Shown here piece by piece: positions 48,896-60,167 of a DNA stretch of 62,868 nucleotides. This DNA is from an uncultured Caryophanales bacterium (lineage in GTDB: Bacteria > Bacillota_I > Bacilli_A > RF39 > UBA660): contig CAMOSQ010000005.1 of assembly GCA_946624985.1 (NCBI GenBank), positions 1 through 62,868 of the forward strand, given 5' to 3'. A model generated the notes under the pieces. It did not search any database. It was not told the DNA's origin and saw nothing but the letters and a program-made list of their open reading frames with translations. Position numbers and translations under genes: made by a program. The stretch's first letter is position 1, and the number at the start of each line of letters is the position of its first letter.

Positions 48896-50074
48896 TTATT
48901 CTACATTTTCTTCATCTACTATAACTTCATAATCAGTAATATCCTCATAAACAGAAAAAAACATATTAAGTTCTAAACTGTCATCCTTTATATTAGAATT
49001 CAAAACTTTGTAATAAATTATATATTCGCCATCCTTTAAATTATTTTTTATTTTCCGAACACCTAACTGTTCAGCCTTTACTAAAGCATCGTCCTTAGTT
49101 AATATATCTTCAATCACAATTTGCTCAGATTGATTTTGAATTACAAAAGATAAAGGCAATAAATTATTTTTTATAATTATTTTTTCTTCAATTTTTTTAT
49201 CTTTATATGGTTTTCTTGTAAACTCTATTGTCTTATCTAATATTTTTAAAGCCAAAACCTTCTTTCTATTATCAGTTAATCTTATTTCATTATAAACAAA
49301 AGGATAAGATACATTTATCTCATACCAAACTTCACCATACACTTTACCTTCAGCAGGTACCGTATTCTTAACAGCATCATCAGCATATATATTACCACTT
49401 ATTACTACATCACCTTTTTTAACATAATTATTTAAATCCTTAACTATTTGACCTTCAGAAGCTTCTATTTTTTTTAATATTGCATCCTTTTTAGAAACAA
49501 TATTTCTATTTTCCAACATTTGTTTTTTTTCTTTTATAATTCTTTCCTCAACTCGTACTATATACTTAGTACCTAAAACTTCAATTTCTAACCATTCAAT
49601 CTTATCCCTATTTTTATTTATTATTTCATTTTTTATTTGTTGTATCTGATTAAAACTTTTCTTAAAAGTTTTTTCCTTTATACCATATTCCTTTAATTCA
49701 TTTTTAAGGAAATTTCTAAATTCATCATCACTATGTATTATTTCAACATCATACATTACATTACATAAAAAAATCAATAACATATACCCCAATATCATAC
49801 TAATTAAAATATACTTATTTTTATTAATCTGCTTCTTTATCTTTATTAAACCATACTCTGAAACCTTATCAATATTATAAATTGTTTTAAGCTTATTAAC
49901 ACTATCATAATCATCATTATATATAACTATCTCAATAGTTTCTTCATCTATTTTTTTACTTTGTAAAATATCTATTTTATTATTATTTAATCTTACAATA
50001 AATCTATTAATATTTTTACCAGTAACTAACAATCTTACTTTACTCTTTAATTTATAAATAATCCTATTTTTCAT
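48896..50074 (-). CDS. yqfD: Sporulation protein YqfD-like
   Basis: Length, topology and position after yqfC-like ORF; LEIEVLGTKYIVRVEER. Confidence 0.8.
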   Translation of the reverse strand: MKNRIIYKLKSKVRLLVTGKNINRFIVRLNNNKIDILQSKKIDEETIEIVIYNDDYDSVNKLKTIYNIDKVSEYGLIKIKKQINKNKYILISMILGYMLLIFLCNVMYDVEIIHSDDEFRNFLKNELKEYGIKEKTFKKSFNQIQQIKNEIINKNRDKIEWLEIEVLGTKYIVRVEERIIKEKKQMLENRNIVSKKDAILKKIEASEGQIVKDLNNYVKKGDVVISGNIYADDAVKNTVPAEGKVYGEVWYEINVSYPFVYNEIRLTDNRKKVLALKILDKTIEFTRKPYKDKKIEEKIIIKNNLLPLSFVIQNQSEQIVIEDILTKDDALVKAEQLGVRKIKNNLKDGEYIIYYKVLNSNIKDDSLELNMFFSVYEDITDYEVIVDEENVE

Positions 50075-50313
50075 GATCTCATCCCTATTTCTTTAATAAT
50101 ACCTGATATCAATATTTCATTATTCAAAAGCTTAGAAACAGTTAAATTATCACCTTTAATACTTATCTTTCCTCTATCATACTTAACAACTACCATATCA
50201 CTATCCAAATACTCTATCAAATCATAATTCGATATATTAATTTTATTATTTAATACAATCATCTTAAACTCATCATCAAGTAAATAATCTCTTACTTTTC
50301 TAACTAGTTTCAC
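50071..50313 (-). CDS. yqfC: YabP/YqfC-family sporulation protein
   Basis: 80-aa ORF directly upstream of yqfD. Confidence 0.75.
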   Translation of the reverse strand: MKLVRKVRDYLLDDEFKMIVLNNKINISNYDLIEYLDSDMVVVKYDRGKISIKGDNLTVSKLLNNEILISGIIKEIGMRS

Positions 50314-50387
50314 ATAATCACCTATATAAGTTTATTGTTTTATTATTATTTTTATACAAAGAAAAAAGATTGATAATTATATCAATC

Positions 50388-52760
50388 TTATTCACTTCTT
50401 AGTTTTACATTTAGTTTTGTTTCAACTTTTTCAATTATATTATTGAATGCACTCATAACTTCTTCGTCTGTTAGAGTTCTTTCAAGTGATTGGAATGTTA
50501 GGTTATAAGCAATAGATTTTTCATCTTTTCCTACATTTTCTCCTGTATAAACATCAAATACTTCAATATTTGTAAGTAGTCTTCCACCTGCTCTTTTAAT
50601 TTCTGTTTCTATTTCTTCGTTTGTCATTTTAAGTGGAACTATAAATGCAATATCTTTCTTTATTTCTGGATATTTTGATGCTTCTTTATATTTTATTGGT
50701 TTAATATCCTTTATTAGTTTTGATAAAGAGATTTCCATTACATAAACATCATCTTTAAGTGTTTTTGGATGAACTCTTCCTATTATTCCAATTGGTTCTC
50801 TATCAAGTATTATTCTAGCACTTATTCCTGGATGCATATTATCTATATCATCTTTTATGAATGAATATCTATTTTTAAATCCTGCATAGTCTAGTAAATT
50901 TTCAGCTATACCTTTTATTAAGTAAAAGTCAGTTTTAATTGAGTTGTTTTGCCATTTATTTGTTATATAATTTCCTCTCATTAATACAGATATTTTTATG
51001 TCTTCATCATAATTTTTATCATAAGTTTTACTTATTTCATATAACATTATGTCTTCTACTTTTCTTGTTTTATTATAGTTATATACGTTTATTAATGATG
51101 GTATTATAGTTGTTCTTACTACACTTTTTTCTGTACTCATTGGATTTGGAAGGATTGCATTTTCTTTATTTTCATATCTAAATGTACTAGCCATTTCTGG
51201 TGATATTAATGTATATGTTTTTGTTTCGTTAAATCCTAATGTTCTAAGTCTCTTTGAGAATATTTTTCTATATTTTACGTCTCCTACGTATCCGCCTCTT
51301 TTTGTTTCTAGTTTTGGAAGTGTAGATACTAGTTTATTATATCCATATAGCCTTCCTATTTCTTCTGCAATATCATTTACATTAGGATCTATATCTAATC
51401 TTCTTTTTGGTATTGTTACAACAAATTCATCGTCTTTTATTTCATATTTGAAGTCTAGTCTATTTAGTTCTTTTTCCATATCTTTTTTATCTATTGTTAT
51501 ACCTAGCATTTTATTTATATCTTCTGCTTTAAATTTAACAATTTTTTCTGTTTTATCTACATTATCATATCTAACAATTCCAGATAATACTTTAGCATTT
51601 GCATATTTTTCTAATAGGTGGCAGGCTCTATTAATTGCATATTCTGTGTATTCGTAGTTTAGACCTTTTCCATATCTTATTGATGCTTCACTTTTTAAAT
51701 TTAGATTTTGAGCAGTATATCTAATGCTTACTGGATTAAATATTGCGCTTTCTATTAGTATTGTTTTTGTATCATTTGTTACTTCTGTATCAAGTCCACC
51801 CATTACACCAGCTATACATACTGCTTCTTTTTCATTCGATATTACTATATCATTTTTAGTAAGAGTTCTTTCTTGTTTATCTAGTGTTGTGATTGTTTCA
51901 TTATCTTTAGCATCTCTTACTATTATTGTATTTCCTAATTTTTCCTTATCAAAGAAGTGAAGTGGTTGACCATATTCTAACATTACATAGTTTGATATAT
52001 CTACTACATTGTTTATTGGTCTCATTCCAGCACTTATTAATCTTCTTTTTATAAATTCTGGAGATTCTTTTATTTCTATGCCTGTTACCATTTTAGCTAA
52101 ATAATATGGACATTTATTAGTTTCTATTTTTAAATTAAAATGATTGTTTATATTATCATCTATTTCTTCATAATTTGTATCAGGAAGTGTTACTTTTCTA
52201 TTTAAAATTGCTGAAATTTCATAGGCAAATCCTATATGATAATAACAGTCATTATTTCTATGTTTATGAATATCTAATTCATAGATTGTATCTGCTAGAT
52301 TTAGATATACTAATGGATCTGTTCCAACTTTAGCGTCACTACCTAATTCTTCTATTCCCTTAGCATATGTTTCGTCATTTTTTTCTTCTAGTCCTAATTC
52401 ATATAATGCGCATATCATACCATTTGATTCTATACCTCTAATTTTACTTGATTTAATTTCAAAATCTCCTGGTAAGATTGCTCCTGGAAGCGCTACTATT
52501 ACTTTTAATCCTTTTCTCACATTTGGTGCTCCGCATACTATTTGTGTTGTTTTATCCCCAATGTTTACTTGGCATACATGTAAGTGATCTGAGTCTGGAT
52601 GTTTACTACATTCTACTACTTCTCCAATTGTTAAGTTATCTATATGATTAGATATTACTTTTTCAACATTTATTCCTGATTCTGTTATTTTTCTAGCTAA
52701 TTCTTTTAAATCTTGATCACTAATATCTATATATTCTTTAACCCATTCTAAACTTATCAT
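50388..52760 (-). CDS. pheT: Phenylalanyl-tRNA synthetase beta subunit
   Basis: N-terminal tRNA-binding domain (KHPDSDHLHVCQV), B3/B4 and FDX-ACB domains. Confidence 0.95.
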   Translation of the reverse strand: MISLEWVKEYIDISDQDLKELARKITESGINVEKVISNHIDNLTIGEVVECSKHPDSDHLHVCQVNIGDKTTQIVCGAPNVRKGLKVIVALPGAILPGDFEIKSSKIRGIESNGMICALYELGLEEKNDETYAKGIEELGSDAKVGTDPLVYLNLADTIYELDIHKHRNNDCYYHIGFAYEISAILNRKVTLPDTNYEEIDDNINNHFNLKIETNKCPYYLAKMVTGIEIKESPEFIKRRLISAGMRPINNVVDISNYVMLEYGQPLHFFDKEKLGNTIIVRDAKDNETITTLDKQERTLTKNDIVISNEKEAVCIAGVMGGLDTEVTNDTKTILIESAIFNPVSIRYTAQNLNLKSEASIRYGKGLNYEYTEYAINRACHLLEKYANAKVLSGIVRYDNVDKTEKIVKFKAEDINKMLGITIDKKDMEKELNRLDFKYEIKDDEFVVTIPKRRLDIDPNVNDIAEEIGRLYGYNKLVSTLPKLETKRGGYVGDVKYRKIFSKRLRTLGFNETKTYTLISPEMASTFRYENKENAILPNPMSTEKSVVRTTIIPSLINVYNYNKTRKVEDIMLYEISKTYDKNYDEDIKISVLMRGNYITNKWQNNSIKTDFYLIKGIAENLLDYAGFKNRYSFIKDDIDNMHPGISARIILDREPIGIIGRVHPKTLKDDVYVMEISLSKLIKDIKPIKYKEASKYPEIKKDIAFIVPLKMTNEEIETEIKRAGGRLLTNIEVFDVYTGENVGKDEKSIAYNLTFQSLERTLTDEEVMSAFNNIIEKVETKLNVKLRSE

Positions 52761-53806
52761 TAGTCTCTCTCCTTTCTATCGAAAGTTTTTGTTTCTCTTA
52801 AGTCTGTATTATAAATTGCTCTTAAGTCGTGTATATCATATTTTTCCATTGCAAGTCTATCTGCACCAAATCCAAATGCAAATCCTGTCCAAACACTTGG
52901 ATCATACCCGCTCATTCTAAGTACATTAGGGTGAACTATTCCAGCTCCTGCTATTGTAATCCAACCTGTATTTTTACATATGTTACATCCTGTTCCGTGA
53001 CATTTATGGCATGTTATATCTACTTCTACAGATGGTTCTGTAAATTGATAGTAGCTTGGATGAAATCTTGTTTCAGTGTTTTCTCCAAAAAGTTTTTTAA
53101 ATACAACATCTAATGTTCCTTTTAAGTCACTTAAAGATATCTCTTTATCTACAACTAGTCCTTCTATTTGCATGAATTGATGTGAGTGAGTTGCATCATC
53201 ATCATCTCTTCTATATGTTTTTCCTGGACATATCATTCTAATTGGAGTAATTCCATTCCCTTTTAATAGTGTTCTTACTTGAACTGGTGATGTTTGACTT
53301 CTTAGAAGTATTTCTTCTCCTTCTAAATAGAATGTGTCTTGTGCATCTCTAGCTGGATGGCCTTTTGGAATATTTAACATTTCGAAGTTATATTTATCTA
53401 ATTCTATTTCTGGTCCATCCACTACATCATATCCCATAGATATGAATACTTCTTCTACTTCTTCTATTAGTTTTTCTAGAATATTTGCTGAACCTACATT
53501 CACTTTTGTTGATGGAAGTGAAATATCTATACTTTCAGATTCTAGTTTTCTATTTAGTTCTTGCTCTTCTAAGTCTTTCTTTAATTTATCGAATGAATTA
53601 GTTACTTCTGTTTTGAATTCATTTATAATTCTACCAAATTCTTTCTTTTCTTCATTTCCTAATTCTTTCATATGATTCATTAGTTCTTGAACTGGTCCTT
53701 TTTTACTTAGATAAATATTTTTTAATTCATTTAAGTTTTTTAGATCAATTGTACTAGATAATTTTTCTTGTATTTCTTTTTTTAAATTATTAATTGTTTC
53801 TTGCAT
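52760..53806 (-). CDS. pheS: Phenylalanyl-tRNA synthetase alpha subunit
   Basis: GHPARDAQDTFYL, TSPVQVRTL, FGFGADRLAM; start moved to MQETINN because the track N-terminus reads the T-box terminator. Confidence 0.95.
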   Translation of the reverse strand: MQETINNLKKEIQEKLSSTIDLKNLNELKNIYLSKKGPVQELMNHMKELGNEEKKEFGRIINEFKTEVTNSFDKLKKDLEEQELNRKLESESIDISLPSTKVNVGSANILEKLIEEVEEVFISMGYDVVDGPEIELDKYNFEMLNIPKGHPARDAQDTFYLEGEEILLRSQTSPVQVRTLLKGNGITPIRMICPGKTYRRDDDDATHSHQFMQIEGLVVDKEISLSDLKGTLDVVFKKLFGENTETRFHPSYYQFTEPSVEVDITCHKCHGTGCNICKNTGWITIAGAGIVHPNVLRMSGYDPSVWTGFAFGFGADRLAMEKYDIHDLRAIYNTDLRETKTFDRKERD

Positions 53807-53821
53807 ATAACTCATTCCTTT

Positions 53822-54043
53822 CAAAAAAAAATCCATGAATTTAAGGACGAATATTCGCGGTACCACCTTAATTCATAGACTTACTATGCACTCTTTCTCT
53901 TAACGCGAGATAACGTTATAACTTTTCATTATAAAGCTTACTAGACGAATTCATAAAATGTCATTACTGATTCACACCAACCATCAGCTCTCTTAAAATA
54001 ACTTAGATTATTACTACTTCTAGGTCCTTGCTTTTGATGTTAT
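53822..54043 (-). promoter_or_regulatory. T-box leader of pheST (Phe, specifier TTC)
   Basis: T-box TTAAGGTGGTACCGCG; terminator CCATGAATTTAAGGACG...; GAATTCGTC specifier region; promoter TTTACA-N17-TATAAT. Confidence 0.92.
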
Positions 54044-54078
54044 TATTATATACTATTTTTTTAAATTTGTAAATAAAA

Positions 54079-54852
54079 TTATATTTTAAACTTCTTATAT
54101 TTTTCTAATATATATTGATTAATTTTTTCTTCCTCTAATACCCTTACATCTGAAATATTACATCCATTTTTACAGGTTTCAAACACACAATAAGCTAGTT
54201 CAATTTGTATTATACATGAATTTAAAGTATCATAATCAACAATTTTAGGTAAAGCTAAATTAATTTTCTTTAAATTATCATCAGTATCAAAAAATATTTT
54301 TATCTCTTTCATGCCTAAACTACTATCACCAATATTAAAATTTACCTTTTCACCTGCCCATTGCCAAAACTCATCAGAATACCCTAACAAATTCTTTACA
54401 TCATCAAAACTAAGAATTAACGATGCCGCATATAATCGATATTCATCAGTTTCAATTAAAGACTTAAAATTCTTCGTTTTATGCTTTGAATATAATTCAT
54501 TTTTTAACTCAGAAGCAGACTCAAGATCTTCTAAGCAATCATAAAAATATTTCACAGTAACTTCATTTAACTTTTCAAGCAAATCCAAATAAGAATCAAC
54601 TGCCTCACAATCAATAATCACTGAATTTTTTTTAATAAACTTTAAAATTTCACGTTCCTCATTCATTACACTTTGCATCGATTTAAATAATTCAATAGAT
54701 TCCTTAGTTATCTTATGTTGAATTCCAAAAGTAATCAAGCACTTCAAATAAACCTTAATAAAATACCTATAAATCAACCTAAATTGTTCTCTATTCAAAT
54801 TCTTTTTTTCTTTTAAATACTCCTTAAGTATTCTTATTTCATGAGTATCCAT
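54079..54852 (-). CDS. Hypothetical protein
   Basis: 257-aa ORF paired with the next one. Confidence 0.6.
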   Translation of the reverse strand: MDTHEIRILKEYLKEKKNLNREQFRLIYRYFIKVYLKCLITFGIQHKITKESIELFKSMQSVMNEEREILKFIKKNSVIIDCEAVDSYLDLLEKLNEVTVKYFYDCLEDLESASELKNELYSKHKTKNFKSLIETDEYRLYAASLILSFDDVKNLLGYSDEFWQWAGEKVNFNIGDSSLGMKEIKIFFDTDDNLKKINLALPKIVDYDTLNSCIIQIELAYCVFETCKNGCNISDVRVLEEEKINQYILEKYKKFKI

Positions 54853-54860
54853 ACGTCACC

Positions 54861-55631
54861 CTAACTATATTTTTTTACTTTTTGCTCTTGTTTTTCTTGG
54901 AATAGTTCATCACTAATCATATATTTTTTAAACTCTTCCAATTCATTAATTGTATATCCTTTCATCCTAAACATCTTATTTAATACTTTTTGCATATACA
55001 TAGTCTCATCATAATATGATAATCCTTGCATTTTTTTATATAAAATATTAGTTAAATTTTCAAGAAAACTAGAAACATCAAGAGTAGAATCAAGTTTAGC
55101 TAATAATTTTTCTATTTGTTTTTTATTTTCCTTAAAATAAGCCTCTTGCATATTACCAGCACCAACTATCATTTCTATTTGCTTTGAAAACATTATTGAA
55201 ATAGCAAGAGGATCAGCTTTAATTTCATCAATCTCCTTTCCTTGTAACATATAAGAAAGTAATTCAGTATAACCCAAAGTCAAACCAATATTTGTAACTT
55301 TACTACATTCTTTAAACAAACCAAATCTTTCTATTGAACCAAAACCAATACTAGTTGCTCTATTCTTTTTAAAACTTGTTGAAGACATTAACAATAATCC
55401 CTTTATCAAAGAATGCTTTAAAATTTCTTCATCACAATCACAAATATCAATAATATTCTTATTTAACCCTATAGAATTTGTATCAAAACTATATTCAATA
55501 ATATCACTATAATCCTTTTTTTTAGGATCAACATATTCTATAGTCAAATGTCTACTATTCTTATCAAAATTACCTCTTAAATCATAAGAAATAAAATTTC
55601 TAACATTATCCAAAGTTTCTCTAAATTCCAT
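54861..55631 (-). CDS. Hypothetical protein
   Basis: 256-aa ORF. Confidence 0.6.
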   Translation of the reverse strand: MEFRETLDNVRNFISYDLRGNFDKNSRHLTIEYVDPKKKDYSDIIEYSFDTNSIGLNKNIIDICDCDEEILKHSLIKGLLLMSSTSFKKNRATSIGFGSIERFGLFKECSKVTNIGLTLGYTELLSYMLQGKEIDEIKADPLAISIMFSKQIEMIVGAGNMQEAYFKENKKQIEKLLAKLDSTLDVSSFLENLTNILYKKMQGLSYYDETMYMQKVLNKMFRMKGYTINELEEFKKYMISDELFQEKQEQKVKKYS

Positions 55632-55721
55632 ATTATTCTCCTTTACACGCCTGCTCTATATAATATCAAATTATTTCTTTATTTACAATAATATTAATAT
55701 TACTTTTTTATTTTATTCTTA

Positions 55722-56603
55722 TTAATCATCCGATGCTTGTACTTTAATAGGATTAACATGGATTACAGTTAAAAATATTTCATCAATACTCTTAGTTATT
55801 TCTTTCTCTAACCTATCAGCAATCTCATGACTTTCAAAAGTTGACATTTGACCATCCACATAAATTGTAAATGATATTTGATATAAATAACCTATAGGAG
55901 TTGAATTAAAATGCTGAATTTTTTTAACTTCCTTATGCTGTTTTATTATTTCATATACTTTCTTCTTTGCCTCATTAGAAATTGCCTTATCCATTAAAAC
56001 ATCATAAGATTCTTTATATATTTTTAATCCAGTAATCAATATCCAAAATCCTATTATAACTCCAACTATTCCATCAAATATAAATATATTATTTTTAGCA
56101 AGAACACATGAAATTAAATTACAACTTGTTAATATACAATCATTTATATGATCCTTTGAATTTGCTTTTATCAATAAATTATTATATTTCTTTCCTATAT
56201 TATTTGTATAGATATATAATGATATTTTTATTAAAATAGTTATTATACATATTATTATTAACCAATTTGAATATATATATTTTTTATTTTGAACAAGAGA
56301 TAATATTCCATCTTTTATTATAAAAAAAGACATCAATATCATAACAATACTAATTAACATTGAATAAATATATTCAGCCTTTCCATGACCTAAATTATGA
56401 TCTTCATCCCTAGGCTTACTCGCTATTTTATTACCAATATATGTCATAAGCGATGAAAAAATATCACCAGCACTATTTAATGAATCAGCAAGCATAGCCT
56501 GAGATCTTGTTATTATTCCTATTATTCCCTTAATAATAAGTAAAAAAATATTTCCTATTATTCCAAGTGTACCTGCTTTTTTCGCACTTTTAAATCTATC
56601 CAT
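55722..56603 (-). CDS. Cation diffusion facilitator family transporter
   Basis: TM pattern, MLADSLNSAGDIFSS, HNLGHGKAEY. Confidence 0.92.
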   Translation of the reverse strand: MDRFKSAKKAGTLGIIGNIFLLIIKGIIGIITRSQAMLADSLNSAGDIFSSLMTYIGNKIASKPRDEDHNLGHGKAEYIYSMLISIVMILMSFFIIKDGILSLVQNKKYIYSNWLIIICIITILIKISLYIYTNNIGKKYNNLLIKANSKDHINDCILTSCNLISCVLAKNNIFIFDGIVGVIIGFWILITGLKIYKESYDVLMDKAISNEAKKKVYEIIKQHKEVKKIQHFNSTPIGYLYQISFTIYVDGQMSTFESHEIADRLEKEITKSIDEIFLTVIHVNPIKVQASDD

Positions 56604-56699
56604 AAGTCCTCCATATAATCTTTATTCAAATAACATTTTTATTATAACAAAAAGCACACACATTGTGTACTAGTTATTCATCATTTTAAAAATAATATT

Positions 56700-59600
56700 T
56701 TATCCTATTTTTTCATCTAAACTTTTATAGAATTCATATCTTTTTATTGCATTCTCTTTATTTTGTTTTAATAATTCTTTTGCCTCATCTGGATTTATTT
56801 TTTCAAGCATATTATATCTTGTTTGACTTTGTAAAAAATCATCATACTTATCAAAATCAACATTCTTACTATCTAGATAAAATTTTTGTTCAATTGGATT
56901 AAAGTGAAATATTGGGAAGTAACCACTAAGTGTAGCTAGTTTTTCCATCTCTATTGTATTAGACATACCACCCTTTATTCCATGAGAAATACATGGTGCA
57001 TAAGCAATAATTATTGATGGCCCATTATAATTAGTAGCCTCTTTAAATACTTTAACTAATTGATTAGGATTTGCTCCTAAAGATACCTGAGCTACATATG
57101 CATGTGGATATGATAAAGCAATTCTAGCTAAATCCTTCTTAGCATTATGTTTTCCATTTGTAGTAAACGATGCGATCGATCCTATTTGAGATGACTTTGA
57201 TGATTGACCTCCAGTATTTGAATATATTTGAGTATCTAGTACTAATATATTTACATTGTCCCTAGTAGATAACACATGATCAATTCCACCAAATCCTATA
57301 TCATATGCCCATCCATCTCCACCTACTGTATATACAATTCTTTTAGTTATAAAATCCTTTAATTCAACTAACTCTTTTGGACATACATCATAATTAATAT
57401 TTTCATACACTTCCTTAGTAATCTCATAATCATCATAATTATTTAACCACTTAGTAAACAATTCCTTATTTTCATTATCTAAATTACTTTCCATTAATTC
57501 TTTTATTTTATTTCTTTTAAAATTCATAGCGTTTAATATACCATATCCAAATTCAGCATTATCTTCAAATAAAGAATTTGTCCAAGGAATAGTATAAGGA
57601 GTTGAAGGTAAACTTCCACCATAAATTGAAGAACATCCTGTAGCGTTCGCAATTACTAAATTATCACCAAACATTTGAGTTAATAACTTAATATAAGATG
57701 TTTCACCACAACCAGCACAAGCTCCATGAAACTGAAATTTAGGATTTTTAAACTGAATTGTTTTAACATTTTCAACTTTTTGTGGTTTAACACTTATATT
57801 ATCATTTAAATAATCAAAAATTCTTTGTTCACTTTCTCTTATTTCTAATTTATCAAACTCAAGTGCTTTAGCATTCATTTTACCAGGACACGATTTTATA
57901 CATAATCCGCAACCTGTACAATCTTTTACAGAAATTCCAATTATAAAATATCCTTGTTTAGTAATTTCAGGAACACATCTTTCCTTAATAAAATCTGGAG
58001 CATTACTATATTCTTCTTCACTTAATATATATGGTCTTATTACGCCATGAGGACAAACAGTTGCGCACATATTGCACTGTATACAATTATTATTCATCCA
58101 AAATGGTACAATATCAGTTACTCCTCTTTTTTCCATTTGTGTTGTACCTGGTTCATATATACCATCTTTAGTATTTATAAATTCTGATACTTTTAATTCG
58201 TCGCCTTTTCTTTTCCTCATTGCTTCATAGATATTATTATATTGCTTATCTATTTCTTTTGTTTTAGTATCATCTACATTTATAACTTTTAAATATTTTT
58301 CTGCTTCATCAATTGCTTGATAGTTTGCGTTTACAATTTCTTCTCCTTTTTTAAAATATCTTTTTTTAGCATTTTCTTTCATTTCTTTCTTAGCTAAATC
58401 AAAATCAACTAAATTAGATAATTTTAAAATAATAGCTTCCATAATTGTACTGATTTTGTTTCCTAGACCTGCATTTCTAGCTAAAAGATATGCATTTATT
58501 GTATAGAATTTTATGTTTTTTTCTTTTATTATTTGTTTTATTTGCTGTGGTAATGTTTCATTTAGTTCTTGTTCTGTTTTTATTGTATTTAATATGAATA
58601 TTCCATTTTCTTTTATGTTATTTAGTGTTTCAAATTCTGTTAGATATGATTCCTTTGTTACTACTACTATACTTGGATTTTCTACATAGTATGTTGATCT
58701 AATTTTAAATTCACTAAATCTTAAGTGAGTAATTGTTACTCCGCCTGATTTTTTAGAATCATACTGAAAATAGCCTTGTACATAATTATTAGTATTATTA
58801 CCAATAAGTTTCATTATTGACTTAGATGCACTAACCATTCCATCTGAACCGTATCCATATATTAAGAATTCTTTTCCAAAATCTATTTTATAAGATTCAT
58901 CAACTTTTAAACTTTTGTTAGTTACATCGTCTTCAATGCCTATAGTGAAATCATTTATAGGATTATCTAACATATCGTATACTGCTTTTATTTGTCTTGG
59001 AGTTGTGTTTTTACTTGATAGTCCATATCTTCCACCTACTATTTTTATGTTTTTGTCTTTTAGAGCAGCTACAACATCTAGATATAGTGGTTCTCCAATA
59101 CTTCCTGGTTCCTTTGTTCTATCAAGTACAGCAATTGTATCAACAGTCTCAGGTATAACGCTTATTAAATATTCCTTTGAAAATGGTCTATATAAGTGTA
59201 CTTCTATTAAACCATAATCCTTTAAATCATCTACTGTTTCTTTTATCGTTTCACAAACTGATCCCATTGCGATTATTATTTTTTTTGCGTTAGGGTTTCC
59301 ATAATAGTTGAATGGTTTATAACTTGTTCCAGCTATATTATTTAATTTTTCCATATATTCGTTTACTTTATCTGGAAGTGCTTCGTAGTATTTATTTCTT
59401 GCTTCTGTTGCCTGGAAGTATATGTCATCGTTTTGAGCTGTTCCTCTTGTGTTTGGATTATATGGATTTAGTGATTTTTCTTTGAATCTTTTTAGCGCTT
59501 CATAGTCTAGTAATTCTTTATAATCATCACTTTCTAAAACATCAATTTTATCTATTTCATGGCTAGTTCTAAACCCATCAAAAAAATGTAAAAAAGGCAT

Positions 59601-60089
59601 ACTACTACTTATAGCTGTTAAGTGCGCAATAGCGCCTAGATAGTGTGCATCTTGTACAGATGATGAAGCAAGCATAGCAAATCCAGTTTGACGCGTAGCA
59701 TATATATCCTGATGGTCTCCAAATATCGATAGTGCATGTGTAGCGAGACTTCTAGCCGCAACATGTATTACACATGGTAACATTTCTCCTGCAATTTTAT
59801 ACATATTAGGTATCATTAATAACAACCCTTGACTTGCTGTAAAAGTTGTTGTTAAGCATCCTCCTTGTAGTGAACCATGAACAAATCCTGCAGCTCCTGC
59901 TTCACTTTGCATTTCTACTACTTTTACTTTGTCACCAAAAATATTTTTTACATTTTTACTACTCCATTCATCACAGTGTTCTGCCATCGGACTTGATGGA
60001 GTTATTGGATAAATTCCCGCTAATTCTGTGAATTGGTATGCAGCCATACTACATGCTTCATTACCGTCTACTGTTACTTGTTTTTTCAT
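56700..60089 (-). CDS. nifJ: Pyruvate:ferredoxin/flavodoxin oxidoreductase
   Basis: YPITPSSPMAE; two 4Fe-4S motifs CIQCNMCATVCPHG and CTGCGLCIKSCPGK; TPP motif GDGWAYDIG. Confidence 0.96.
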   Translation of the reverse strand: MKKQVTVDGNEACSMAAYQFTELAGIYPITPSSPMAEHCDEWSSKNVKNIFGDKVKVVEMQSEAGAAGFVHGSLQGGCLTTTFTASQGLLLMIPNMYKIAGEMLPCVIHVAARSLATHALSIFGDHQDIYATRQTGFAMLASSSVQDAHYLGAIAHLTAISSSMPFLHFFDGFRTSHEIDKIDVLESDDYKELLDYEALKRFKEKSLNPYNPNTRGTAQNDDIYFQATEARNKYYEALPDKVNEYMEKLNNIAGTSYKPFNYYGNPNAKKIIIAMGSVCETIKETVDDLKDYGLIEVHLYRPFSKEYLISVIPETVDTIAVLDRTKEPGSIGEPLYLDVVAALKDKNIKIVGGRYGLSSKNTTPRQIKAVYDMLDNPINDFTIGIEDDVTNKSLKVDESYKIDFGKEFLIYGYGSDGMVSASKSIMKLIGNNTNNYVQGYFQYDSKKSGGVTITHLRFSEFKIRSTYYVENPSIVVVTKESYLTEFETLNNIKENGIFILNTIKTEQELNETLPQQIKQIIKEKNIKFYTINAYLLARNAGLGNKISTIMEAIILKLSNLVDFDLAKKEMKENAKKRYFKKGEEIVNANYQAIDEAEKYLKVINVDDTKTKEIDKQYNNIYEAMRKRKGDELKVSEFINTKDGIYEPGTTQMEKRGVTDIVPFWMNNNCIQCNMCATVCPHGVIRPYILSEEEYSNAPDFIKERCVPEITKQGYFIIGISVKDCTGCGLCIKSCPGKMNAKALEFDKLEIRESEQRIFDYLNDNISVKPQKVENVKTIQFKNPKFQFHGACAGCGETSYIKLLTQMFGDNLVIANATGCSSIYGGSLPSTPYTIPWTNSLFEDNAEFGYGILNAMNFKRNKIKELMESNLDNENKELFTKWLNNYDDYEITKEVYENINYDVCPKELVELKDFITKRIVYTVGGDGWAYDIGFGGIDHVLSTRDNVNILVLDTQIYSNTGGQSSKSSQIGSIASFTTNGKHNAKKDLARIALSYPHAYVAQVSLGANPNQLVKVFKEATNYNGPSIIIAYAPCISHGIKGGMSNTIEMEKLATLSGYFPIFHFNPIEQKFYLDSKNVDFDKYDDFLQSQTRYNMLEKINPDEAKELLKQNKENAIKRYEFYKSLDEKIG

Positions 60090-60167
60090 ATTATTCCTCC
60101 AGTTCTTTTATATTATATCACGGTTTTGATTATTTCTTGAAATTAATTTAATATTATTTTATAATAT

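Noticed and set aside
53807-53866. N-terminal extension of pheS in the ORF track
   Set aside because: Encoded by the T-box antiterminator/terminator region; MQETINN is preceded by AAAGGA
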